From contig CAJTXV010000001.1 in the NCBI GenBank assembly GCA_910584255.1, forward strand, positions 81,411 through 145,410: a DNA stretch of 64,000 nucleotides. Reading direction: 5' to 3'. Below, in pieces: positions 36,209-44,856 of this stretch. Under the pieces are notes generated by a model. It saw only the letters and a program-made list of their open reading frames with translations. It did no database searches and had not been told where the DNA came from. The DNA comes from an uncultured Bacilli bacterium (lineage in GTDB: Bacteria > Bacillota_I > Bacilli_A > RF39 > UBA660). The translations under genes were made by a program, and so were the position numbers. Numbering within the stretch: the first letter of the stretch is position 1; each line of letters begins with the position of its first letter.

Positions 36209-36823
36209 TTATTCTTCTAACTTTCTAAAAAAACGTTGTAGAGTATACTGTTTCATCTTCGGGTGTTGGAGAGTATCTGTATGCAAAGCTTGATTCAATG
36301 AAAATACAAAGGAACTATTATATAAATTATTTTCTTGTGTGCTACAATTCCATAGTTCACAAGTGGCTTCTTGAAATGACTTTACTAGATTGTAATTTCG
36401 ATTAGATGTCATTGCATCAAAAGAATCAGCAACTGCCAAAATCTGTGCAAAGCAAGGAATAGTAGATCCTAATAATTGATAAGGATATCCACTACCATCT
36501 AACCTTTCATGATGAGTAACAATAACTTCTAACAACTTAGAATCATAATCTTGTAATATTTTTTTTGCATACAAAGGGTGATTTTTGATTTTTTCATATT
36601 CTTGCTCTGTTAGTTTACTAGGTTTTTTTAAAATAGAGTCTGGAATATATAACTTTCCGATATCATGCAACAATGCAGAAACTACTAAAAATGATAACTG
36701 TTCATTCGTATATTCTAATGTTTTTCCAATAAGATAGGAATATTGAGCAACACGAATTGAATGATAATAAGTATTCAAATCTTTCTTTTTTAATAGTTCT
36801 AAATAGTGTTCTACATCCTTCAT
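36209..36823 (-). CDS. HD-GYP domain phosphodiesterase
   Basis: 204 residues. HD motif in ALLHDIGKLYIPDSIL (about 50-65), then HPLYAKKIL, HHERLDGSGYP and ADSFDAMTSNR, the full HD-GYP set. Such proteins hydrolyse cyclic-di-GMP. It stands alone without a sensor domain. Next to two giant surface proteins, it may link second-messenger levels to adhesion or conjugation. Its ATG overlaps the stop of a small upstream frame. Confidence 0.9.
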   Translation of the reverse strand: MKDVEHYLELLKKKDLNTYYHSIRVAQYSYLIGKTLEYTNEQLSFLVVSALLHDIGKLYIPDSILKKPSKLTEQEYEKIKNHPLYAKKILQDYDSKLLEVIVTHHERLDGSGYPYQLLGSTIPCFAQILAVADSFDAMTSNRNYNLVKSFQEATCELWNCSTQENNLYNSSFVFSLNQALHTDTLQHPKMKQYTLQRFFRKLEE

Positions 36824-36876
36824 AAAATTTTTTCATCTACATTCATTTTGCTTATTTGAATTTTCAGTTTTATCAT
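36820..36876 (-). CDS. Possible 18-residue leader peptide
   Basis: MIKLKIQISKMNVDEKIL, opening just after GAAGGGA and ending in a TGA that overlaps the HD-GYP ATG (ATGA). The ribosome binding site is rather close to the ATG. It could couple HD-GYP translation. Weak evidence, reported because the overlap is exact. Confidence 0.3.
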   Translation of the reverse strand: MIKLKIQISKMNVDEKIL

Positions 36877-36882
36877 TCCCTT

Positions 36883-39800
36883 CTAATTAAAATTAATTTG
36901 TCCTAAAGACCTTGTCCATGATTCACCATACCCATTTGTACAACTAACACCAACCCAATACAAATATGGAAAACTATAATTAGTATAATTTGTATGAGCT
37001 GCTATATAGTTTTTCTGAACTTCTGCTTGATATCTAGTTAAATTATAATCAGTAATAACCAGATAATTTCCTGGAAAATTTGGTGCTTCTATAATATTTC
37101 CTGTCCAACCTGCACTTTGAAATACGCTTAATAATCCAGAAGCATTTCCATAAGGACCATGTCCAGTGATTAAATTACAATATGCCTCTGTAACATTAGC
37201 ATTTAAAGTCACAGCATGTGAAGGCATACGATCTACCCAACCATTCCAACCATGGAAAGTATGGTATCCATCAAGTGCTGATTGTCCATCTAAATTTTCT
37301 AAAGCATCATTATAACCAACAGACCTTGTAGTCCATAAATTACCATTTATATAATAATTTACATTATAGTAGTTTTTAGACCAAGTAGCAGTATAGTTTC
37401 TATTTCCAATACTCTTATTAATAGTTACTGTTTTACTTGCTGAGGATAGATCAGTTCCTGTCCATCCTTGAAAACTATATCCCTCTTTTGTAGGTATTGG
37501 AAGTGTAAAAGCTGGTGTCTCAATATTATAGCTTGTAAGTGATGAAGACATATTTCCTCCATCAAGGTTATAATTAATTGTATAGTTAATCACTTGCCAA
37601 TTTGCTTCATAATTTTTGTTTCCTATGCTTCCTTTTGAAATTACAACATTTTTCTGAGGAATTGTACCATTTGATCCTGTCCAACCTAAAAATTCATATC
37701 CTTTTTTAGTAGGTGTTGGTATTATAATTTGCTCGGATTCAATATTATATTTTGATATCGGAGAATTCAAAGTTCCACCATTTAGATTATATACAATGTC
37801 ATAATCAATTACTTGCCAATCAGCAGTCAATTCATGATTATAGTTCTTTTTCATAACAGTAGAATCAGAAATCTTGTCATTTCCACTATACCAACCTTCA
37901 AAAGAATATCCTAATCTTGATGGTTCTGGAATAATTCCATATACACTATCATAAGAAACATTAATATCTGTAGGATTTACAGTTCCCTTATTTGGATTTA
38001 ATTTTACATTATAAATATTTGCAGTCCAATTTGCTTTATAGGATTTATTTCCAGTTGTTCCTCTAGTGTGAGTTATTGTTTTCTGTGGATTTAATCCATT
38101 TGATCCTGTCCAACCTAAAAATTCATAACCCTCTCTTTTAGGATTTGGTAATGTGATTGATTCTGTTTCAACATTATATCGAATTGTTTTTACATCATCT
38201 TTTTCGCCTTTATTTAAATCATAATTTATTACATAATTTTCAATTTCATATTCGGCTTTGCAAGTTGTATCATCTTTAATAATATTGGATGTACAATTCC
38301 ACCTTGTAAATGTATAACCATCAATGAATGGATCTTCAGGATAATTTGGATTACTTCCATAATCAATCTTTTCTTCTTTTAAAATTACACCAAATAAATC
38401 AACATACTTTATTTTTAATTGAATTATCTCCCATTTTGCATACAAATCAATAACAGCAGTATCTTTAGAAGCTAGATTATATATTTCACTTTCATCAGTA
38501 TATATAACATCACCATCTATTTCAGTTGACCAACCTTTAAAAACATATCCCTCTTTTTCAAAAGAATTTTTTCTTAATTTTGCTTTAGTATTGTATTTTA
38601 CTTTGGTATCTTCCATTATTCCTTTAGCATCTTGAGAATGATAAGAAATATAGTAGGAAATTGGTTTGTAATTTGCTGTTAATTCAACATTACCTGTACT
38701 TCCTTTTGGTATTTCATAATCTTTTACAAAATTATCAGATTCATCAGTTGACCAACCTAAGAAAATATATCCCTCTTTTATTGGATTAGGAACTGTAATA
38801 GAATCACTTTCAATATTATAAGATAAGGGATTATTTTCTATACTTCCTCCTACTAAATTATAAATAATATCATAGGATACAAACTGCCAGTTTGCAGATA
38901 ATGTTATATCATTTGCTTCTTTAAAAATTGTATCACTACTTACTTCTTTATTTTCGTTATCTGCCCAATTAACAAATGTATAACCATTTTTCGTTACTTT
39001 TGGTAATTCTCCAAAATTAGAATTGTATTTTACCATTTTTGGAGAAATGTTTTCTTTTGCACCATTTGTATTGAATATCAAATTATAAATATTAGGTTCA
39101 TAATTTGCTATTAATTCAATATTGCCTGTACTTCCTTTTGGTATTTCATAATCTTTAATAGGTTCTTCATCTTTATCAACGGTCCATCCTACAAAATTGT
39201 ATCCCAATTTTTGTGGATTAGCGATTGTTAAAGAATCATGTTCAACAGTATAGTTCTGTGGTGCATCTTCTAATATTCCTCCATTTAATTCGTAAAAAAT
39301 GTTATAAGTATTAATAATATAAGTTGCTTTAATAACAATATCTTCTTTTACTATTTTAGATTCTTTATCCCAACCATTAAATTGATAACCATTTCTTTTA
39401 GGAATTTGTGGTTCAACAATTTCTTGACCATAATCATATTTATTTTTAGATATAATAGAATCATCATAATCTAAAAAGGTTATTTCAAAGGTATTAATTT
39501 CCCAAATTGCATATAAAATAATATTTTCTTTTGCTTTATCTGAAAGATTACTTACATCAACACCATCTTTATAAATTGGTGTATCATTAGAATTTGTTGA
39601 CCATCCTACAAAACTATATCCTTCTCTTTCAAATATTCCATTGGGTAATTTACAACTTTTATTTTCTTCACAAATAATAGAGTCCATCTTACCATTTCCA
39701 CCATTAGCATCAAACTCAATAGTATAAGTAAATACTTCGTCATTACTTACTATTGGTTTTGTATTATTAGAAATCGGCATATCCTTATCCTTTTCTACCA

Positions 39801-40236
39801 ATTTAGAATCGTCTTTTGAATTATTATTAGGAATATTATCTGGAGTTTTCACTTCTTCTTGAATTGGTGTTGGAATCGTTGGATTATCTAAAATATCTTT
39901 TTTAGGTCTTAACATACATAGTAAAAACAAAAGTAAAAGTAAAAAAAGGAATAGAAGAAAAAGAAAAGGAATACGTTTCTTCAAAAGAATAAACATGTTA
40001 TTCCCTACATCCACATATCCCTTTTTAAATCCCCACAATTTTTCCTTTACCTCATAATCTTTATCACCAAAATTTAATAAAGCTACATCTTTATTAGAAT
40101 TTGATTTCCATTTTTTTAGTCTAGTTTTTCCAACAACAACATTGTCATTTTTGTCTTTAAACTCTTTTTTAGAAATATAAGGAATGTCTTTATAATACTT
40201 TGAATTCTTATGATCAATTGCAATATATTTTTTCAT
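36883..40236 (-). CDS. Giant InlB B-repeat (Flg_new) surface protein
   Basis: 1117 residues. A basic N-terminal cytoplasmic region (about 1-85), one membrane anchor (about 90-112, leucine and phenylalanine rich), a linker, about twelve Listeria-Bacteroides (InlB B / Flg_new) repeats with the signature GY.F.GW, and a C-terminal domain (about 1000-1117) containing GHGPYGNASGLLSVF. No sortase signal, so it is anchored by its N-terminus. It probably extends from the donor surface as an adhesin or mating-pair protein. Good ribosome binding site (GAAAGGGG). Confidence 0.85.
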   Translation of the reverse strand: MKKYIAIDHKNSKYYKDIPYISKKEFKDKNDNVVVGKTRLKKWKSNSNKDVALLNFGDKDYEVKEKLWGFKKGYVDVGNNMFILLKKRIPFLFLLFLFLLLLLFLLCMLRPKKDILDNPTIPTPIQEEVKTPDNIPNNNSKDDSKLVEKDKDMPISNNTKPIVSNDEVFTYTIEFDANGGNGKMDSIICEENKSCKLPNGIFEREGYSFVGWSTNSNDTPIYKDGVDVSNLSDKAKENIILYAIWEINTFEITFLDYDDSIISKNKYDYGQEIVEPQIPKRNGYQFNGWDKESKIVKEDIVIKATYIINTYNIFYELNGGILEDAPQNYTVEHDSLTIANPQKLGYNFVGWTVDKDEEPIKDYEIPKGSTGNIELIANYEPNIYNLIFNTNGAKENISPKMVKYNSNFGELPKVTKNGYTFVNWADNENKEVSSDTIFKEANDITLSANWQFVSYDIIYNLVGGSIENNPLSYNIESDSITVPNPIKEGYIFLGWSTDESDNFVKDYEIPKGSTGNVELTANYKPISYYISYHSQDAKGIMEDTKVKYNTKAKLRKNSFEKEGYVFKGWSTEIDGDVIYTDESEIYNLASKDTAVIDLYAKWEIIQLKIKYVDLFGVILKEEKIDYGSNPNYPEDPFIDGYTFTRWNCTSNIIKDDTTCKAEYEIENYVINYDLNKGEKDDVKTIRYNVETESITLPNPKREGYEFLGWTGSNGLNPQKTITHTRGTTGNKSYKANWTANIYNVKLNPNKGTVNPTDINVSYDSVYGIIPEPSRLGYSFEGWYSGNDKISDSTVMKKNYNHELTADWQVIDYDIVYNLNGGTLNSPISKYNIESEQIIIPTPTKKGYEFLGWTGSNGTIPQKNVVISKGSIGNKNYEANWQVINYTINYNLDGGNMSSSLTSYNIETPAFTLPIPTKEGYSFQGWTGTDLSSASKTVTINKSIGNRNYTATWSKNYYNVNYYINGNLWTTRSVGYNDALENLDGQSALDGYHTFHGWNGWVDRMPSHAVTLNANVTEAYCNLITGHGPYGNASGLLSVFQSAGWTGNIIEAPNFPGNYLVITDYNLTRYQAEVQKNYIAAHTNYTNYSFPYLYWVGVSCTNGYGESWTRSLGQINFN

Positions 40237-40265
40237 TAATTTGCCCCTTTCAAGTATTTAAAGAC

Positions 40266-43200
40266 TTACTTTCTCTTCTTTTTTTTACATAAGATAATAA
40301 TAACTGTCGCTAAACCTGCTAGAGATAACCCACCAAGTGCTAAATATAAAGTCATGCCATTATCATATCCTGTTTGAACACCAGGATTTTCTTGAATAAC
40401 TGGAAGCAATGTATTTTGATATTTAATACTATAAAGTAAATCTTCATCAGTCTCTACTTTTTCATCATTAACAAATAACCCATCACTATTCAATTCTATT
40501 TTTACAATTTCAGATGAAATTCCGTATCCTTCTGGTGCTTCATATTCACTAGCATATAGAACTGAGCCATAATAAACTGGAATTAAGGCAGTTCCATCCT
40601 CTATATTTGCTTTATAAATTCCCACAATTTCGTTACAATCCTTATCTTTACATACTCTAAAAGAAAAATCCTTACTTTTAATATTTTCTAATGTTTTATC
40701 ATCCACTTTATTAATTAAAATAAAATTTTTAATTGGTTCATTATAGACATTATAAGTATTTGATATTTTCTCAATATTTTGTCCTTTATATTTTGTATCC
40801 ACTAATAATACTTCCTTATTTTCATAATATCCTTCTAATGGCTCTTCTATAATTTCAAAATATGGTTCATCATCAAATGAAATAGGTAAATCTGCATTAA
40901 ACACATATCCACCATTAGAATCAGTTTTTGCTACTTCAATAATGTTTCCTGCCTCTACTAGCAATTCACCATTATAAGATAAAATATCTTTAGTTGCTTT
41001 CAAATTAAAAATAACACCTTTAAGTGCTATATCACGATCTAAATCTTTTTTTGTTAAATCTACTTCTACTTTTTGTCTTTCATTTGTAATAGAAAGGGTG
41101 TCAAATACAAGTTCAGTTTCATTATCTTTAAACTCAAGAGAAATATCATATTTTTTCGTATCAACTAACATTCCATTTGGTGCTGAATATTCATACCCAA
41201 CATAATGCCCTAGTGGAAGCTTTTTAGACAATGTCTCTTCTTTGTCTGTAGTAGTGACTATATCTGCTATTTCACCTTCTTTATAAATAATACTTCCATC
41301 TGCTGGATCAATAATATCCTCAGCTGCTTGAATATAAACTGTCATACCTGGCAAATATTTTTCTTCATAAATAAACTGTATATTTCCGTTTTCATCTTTC
41401 TCTACACCAGTTAATACTTCTCCTTTTTTTGATACTTTAACTTGTCCTTTTACTGCTTGATCATACATAGTTACAGTTAAAATTGGATCTCCATCTTTAT
41501 CAACTTCAACAATATTAGAATTTGTGACTTTAAATTCTAATCCCTCTTTATTAATAACATAAAGATCTGGACTTTCAATTTCTTCTAAAAGCCAATTTCC
41601 TGCTTTTACTTCCAATGGTAATTGAAAATAACCTTTATCAGATGTTTTCCAGGTATCATAAGTTTTATCTGCTACTTTTTGAGTTAAATATTCTTTAGTA
41701 TCTGCATTTTTAATTTTAAAAGATGTATTAGTCATAGTAATTAATTTACCTGTTTCACTATCTTTTTTTTGTAATTTCACATAAGAAGTAAAATTACGAT
41801 TATTAATAATATATTTTATAGTATCTTGATTTTCTTTTGACACTACAAACTCCCAAGAATCCTTTACTTTATCTGTATCTATTTTACCCTTAACCTGTTT
41901 TACCATAAAAGTACCGTATGCCAGCTTTCTGCTTTTCGCCCAGCCTTTGTTCGATGTCACCAATTTATCATATTCTTTTTCAGTAAATTCATCACGATGC
42001 TCCCATGCTTCTTCTATGCTTCCATACTTATCAACATATTTTTTAGCAATTACTAAAAATTCTGCACCTTCTTCTTTTTCTACAATTTCAGAATTTTCAC
42101 CTGAAGTTATTACTTTTTCTAATTCAAAATCACCCACAATTACTTCTTCAACTGAAGTTGTTTTTGCAATTACTGTTTTTACATTTTGATCCGAATAAGA
42201 TAATGTGAAATTTCTATGCGTTTTATCTATACTATAACCAATTCCAGGAGTAAGTTCAACCCACTCATAAGACCCAAGATAGAGATTATCTACTTGTGCC
42301 ATTGAGTTTTCAATACGAACTCTAGTCACCTCATCTCCAGCATTATATATAATACTTCCATCTGCTGGGTCTAAGATGTTTTCTTTTGCCTTCAAGGCAT
42401 ATAATGCTCCATCAATTTCAGCTTCATTCTGACTATGCTTAACATCTGCATCTTCTTTATAAAGAATGGCTGTACCTTTTACTCTTTCATTCGATAATGT
42501 CAAATGAATACTTCCACTACCAGTTGCTGAATCACTATCGGTAGTATTATCTGGATTTAACCAATATTTCGTTTTTGTCTTTGTTTCAATTACTGTAAAT
42601 TGATGAGTTTTTGATGCCATCTCAGTAGCTTTAATTTGTGCTTCCGAATCAGCAGCTGCTCTTGCCTCTAGTTCGCTATGATAAGCTCCTCTCTCATCAA
42701 CTTTCGCTCTACCTTCACTACCTAAATCATCCCAATTTGTTACATAAGTTTTTGGAGATGAAGTTGCTGTAAAAGTAACAACAGATGTAGAAGTAGCATT
42801 TCCTTGTTCATTAGTTACTCCAGATGAAAACTTTACTCCATCACGATAAAAATCCACTTCTACTCCAGAAAGTGGTTTCTTTGATTCAATATCATCTTTA
42901 TAAAATGAAATATCTACTACTTCATTGGCTGTTTTAGTAGAATCTAATGTTGCATATATTGGTTGTGCATCAGTTAACCTAAATACTGTAATATAGTCCA
43001 TAGAATTAACGTTTGTAGACATACCAAAAAGTGAAATATTAGAAGCTAATATGGCATCTCCTACTCCATAAGTATATCCATTAGCTCCGTACATTGAAAT
43101 AGTGCTTCCATAAACACGAATAAATCCAACATGACCTGAACCTGTGTAATTTGCTTTATCTTCAGGTCTTTGAATTACTAGATCTCCATTTTTAAATAAT

Positions 43201-43598
43201 TTGGCATTTGCTTTAACATCTTTTATATAACCAGCCCAAATTAATTTTGCATCCTCTGGGTGATTCATAGCATTACGATACATACCATCTGGTGCATATC
43301 TTGCCCCAGTACCATCTGCTTGTGGTGTATCAATATTATAGGGATGTGTTCCCACAATAGAAGTCCCAATTCCTAATTTGTTTAAAGTACGAGTTACTAA
43401 TCCAGTACAAGTACCTACTTCTCCATAACCCCAATCACTGTATGTCATTGCTGTCTCAATAATTTTATCTCCAGAGACATTTGCTAATGCACTTACTTTT
43501 GGTATAAATGGCGTGATTGGAAATGACGTCATTAAAATTCCTACTGCTAAAACTACATTTAAAACTTTTTTAAACTTCATACCAATTTTTTTCTTCAC
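40266..43598 (-). CDS. Sortase-anchored NlpC/P60-like and SpaA/Cna-B repeat surface protein
   Basis: 1110 residues from GTG 43598 (AGAGGAG upstream). A signal peptide (about 1-37) precedes a cysteine-peptidase-like domain of NlpC/P60 or CHAP type (Cys64 in GTCTGLV, His in GSGHVGF). Many SpaA/Cna-B prealbumin-like domains follow, with repeated DPADGSIIY motifs. A C-terminal sorting signal ends the protein: GVQTG (about 1073-1077), hydrophobic segment, KKKKRK. GVQTG resembles the NVQTG-type signals of C. difficile sortase B. It is the likely substrate of the sortase at 1.3 kb. Confidence 0.88.
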   Translation of the reverse strand: MKKKIGMKFKKVLNVVLAVGILMTSFPITPFIPKVSALANVSGDKIIETAMTYSDWGYGEVGTCTGLVTRTLNKLGIGTSIVGTHPYNIDTPQADGTGARYAPDGMYRNAMNHPEDAKLIWAGYIKDVKANAKLFKNGDLVIQRPEDKANYTGSGHVGFIRVYGSTISMYGANGYTYGVGDAILASNISLFGMSTNVNSMDYITVFRLTDAQPIYATLDSTKTANEVVDISFYKDDIESKKPLSGVEVDFYRDGVKFSSGVTNEQGNATSTSVVTFTATSSPKTYVTNWDDLGSEGRAKVDERGAYHSELEARAAADSEAQIKATEMASKTHQFTVIETKTKTKYWLNPDNTTDSDSATGSGSIHLTLSNERVKGTAILYKEDADVKHSQNEAEIDGALYALKAKENILDPADGSIIYNAGDEVTRVRIENSMAQVDNLYLGSYEWVELTPGIGYSIDKTHRNFTLSYSDQNVKTVIAKTTSVEEVIVGDFELEKVITSGENSEIVEKEEGAEFLVIAKKYVDKYGSIEEAWEHRDEFTEKEYDKLVTSNKGWAKSRKLAYGTFMVKQVKGKIDTDKVKDSWEFVVSKENQDTIKYIINNRNFTSYVKLQKKDSETGKLITMTNTSFKIKNADTKEYLTQKVADKTYDTWKTSDKGYFQLPLEVKAGNWLLEEIESPDLYVINKEGLEFKVTNSNIVEVDKDGDPILTVTMYDQAVKGQVKVSKKGEVLTGVEKDENGNIQFIYEEKYLPGMTVYIQAAEDIIDPADGSIIYKEGEIADIVTTTDKEETLSKKLPLGHYVGYEYSAPNGMLVDTKKYDISLEFKDNETELVFDTLSITNERQKVEVDLTKKDLDRDIALKGVIFNLKATKDILSYNGELLVEAGNIIEVAKTDSNGGYVFNADLPISFDDEPYFEIIEEPLEGYYENKEVLLVDTKYKGQNIEKISNTYNVYNEPIKNFILINKVDDKTLENIKSKDFSFRVCKDKDCNEIVGIYKANIEDGTALIPVYYGSVLYASEYEAPEGYGISSEIVKIELNSDGLFVNDEKVETDEDLLYSIKYQNTLLPVIQENPGVQTGYDNGMTLYLALGGLSLAGLATVIIILCKKKKRK

Positions 43599-43700
43599 AA
43601 TAATCTCCTCTCTTTAAAATATGGTACTGCTCATAAAAAGTTTTTAAATCCCTATCATCCCCTTTCTTTTCAATAAAAAATAGAGAAAAAAGGCATAAAA

Positions 43701-43726
43701 AAATAGACATAAAATCATGTCTATTT
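43701..43726 (-). terminator. Leader hairpin with U-run before the surface-protein gene
   Basis: A 10-bp stem AAATAGACAT/ATGTCTATTT with a 6-base loop, followed on the minus strand by TTTTTT. It sits about 25-50 bases downstream of the promoter at 43756-43784 and over 100 bases before the GTG, so it may act as an attenuator. It could also simply terminate the upstream XRE gene. Confidence 0.55.
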
Positions 43727-43755
43727 GTATCTCTTTATATTTTCTCTATATTACC

Positions 43756-43784
43756 ATAATAGCACATTTTTTTAGGACAGTCAA
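43756..43784 (-). promoter_or_regulatory. Sigma-A promoter for the surface-protein gene or block
   Basis: TTGACT (43779-43784), 17-base spacer, TATTAT (43756-43761). It is the only strong promoter seen ahead of the giant surface genes and could drive much of the minus-strand block. Confidence 0.65.
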
Positions 43785-43836
43785 CGGACATTTGAAAATT
43801 TTTTAATTTTTTTTTATATAACTATAATTATAAATG

Positions 43837-44727
43837 CTACTTTATTCTAAAGCTCCATCCACCATAAAAATACATAACAGTATAGAATGATTCTTTGATT
43901 TCTTTCTTCAAGCTGTTACCCCAAATTACTTTTGCAGGTATTCCATACAAAGTAAGTTGAATCAAAGTCGCATATATTCTATCTAAATCTGTATCCCAAA
44001 CTTCAACATACAATTCTTTTTGATAATTTACTCCTTTGTTTTTTAAAAAATGTGCTGCTGCTAAAGCTGTACTTCCTACTCCACAACTAGGATCATACAC
44101 AGAAATATATCCTTGTTCTTTAATGGCTTTTTCATAATCCACAAAAGTTGTTTCTGCAATAATTAAAGACTTTGCCCAATCTTGATAAAATTTTAATGTT
44201 TTATCACTTGAAATATCTAACTTGCCAATCAATTCTCCTATTACATCAACTACTTCACTTTTTGCTTCTGCTATTAATGTTAAATCAGATAATAACTTAG
44301 CTAATTCATTAAATTCTTCTTTTGTATATTTATCCTCTATAATTTTAAATTCTTTTTCTCTATTTTCTTTTTTATCACCATTTAATTCCATTGCCTGAAT
44401 ATAAGCTAATCCACCCATTCTTATAAAATCAATAAACAAATCATATTTATCATGCTTATTACCAGCAAGGGCATTGAAATCTGTTATAAATTCATTATAA
44501 ATATCATAATCTGAACCACTTAACAAAGAATCAACAGTTGTTTTAAGAACTTTTGCTAAATCACATAAATTATAAACTGATGGTATTGCACTTCCATTTT
44601 CCCAATTACTTAATTGCTTTTTACTAAAACTAAGTGAATCCGATTTATTTTCTTTTACCTTATCTATAATATCATCCTGTGTATAATTCAATTCATTTCT
44701 TCTTTTCTTTATATTATCTCCTAACAT
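43837..44727 (-). CDS. XRE regulator fused to an N6-methyltransferase-like domain
   Basis: 296 residues. An N-terminal XRE HTH (RRNELNYTQDDIID, then SFSKKQLSNWENG) is followed by a helical linker (about 80-180) and a domain with an HsdM-like motif I (DPSCGVGSTALAAAHFL), VEVWDTD, and YGIPAKVIWGNSL. The region where NPPY or DPPF should follow is absent, as the protein ends about 25 residues later. It may bind SAM or DNA as a regulator without methylating. AAGGAGG gives a firm start. It carries its own promoter with operator arms. Confidence 0.8.
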   Translation of the reverse strand: MLGDNIKKRRNELNYTQDDIIDKVKENKSDSLSFSKKQLSNWENGSAIPSVYNLCDLAKVLKTTVDSLLSGSDYDIYNEFITDFNALAGNKHDKYDLFIDFIRMGGLAYIQAMELNGDKKENREKEFKIIEDKYTKEEFNELAKLLSDLTLIAEAKSEVVDVIGELIGKLDISSDKTLKFYQDWAKSLIIAETTFVDYEKAIKEQGYISVYDPSCGVGSTALAAAHFLKNKGVNYQKELYVEVWDTDLDRIYATLIQLTLYGIPAKVIWGNSLKKEIKESFYTVMYFYGGWSFRIK

Positions 44728-44744
44728 ATCTATTCCTCCTTGTT

Positions 44745-44788
44745 GATATATCTGTAATTATTATATATTAAGTTTACAGATATGTCAA
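44745..44788 (-). promoter_or_regulatory. Promoter with inverted-repeat operator for the XRE-methyltransferase-like gene
   Basis: TTGACA (44783-44788), 17-base spacer, TATAAT (44760-44765). Inverted arms, TATCTGTAA at about 44749-44757 and TTTACAGATA at 44773-44782, bracket the -10, as for an autoregulated XRE gene. Confidence 0.7.
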
Positions 44789-44811
44789 TATATATGATTT
44801 TAGAGATTTTT

Positions 44812-44839
44812 AAAAGCAAGCTTTTTATAACTTGCTTTT
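44812..44839 (-). terminator. Hairpin terminator after ileS
   Basis: A 9-bp stem AAAAGCAAG/CTTGCTTTT with a 10-base loop just beyond the ileS stop. The T-run is short on the minus strand, so termination may be moderate or bidirectional. Confidence 0.5.
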
Positions 44840-44856
44840 CTTTAATTAATTTAAAA

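Noticed and set aside
36883..40236. Regularly spaced similar DNA segments that might suggest a CRISPR array
   Set aside because: The similarity is at protein level (InlB B-repeats), spacing is about 70-80 codons, and the frame is open throughout. No CRISPR array was seen anywhere in the window.
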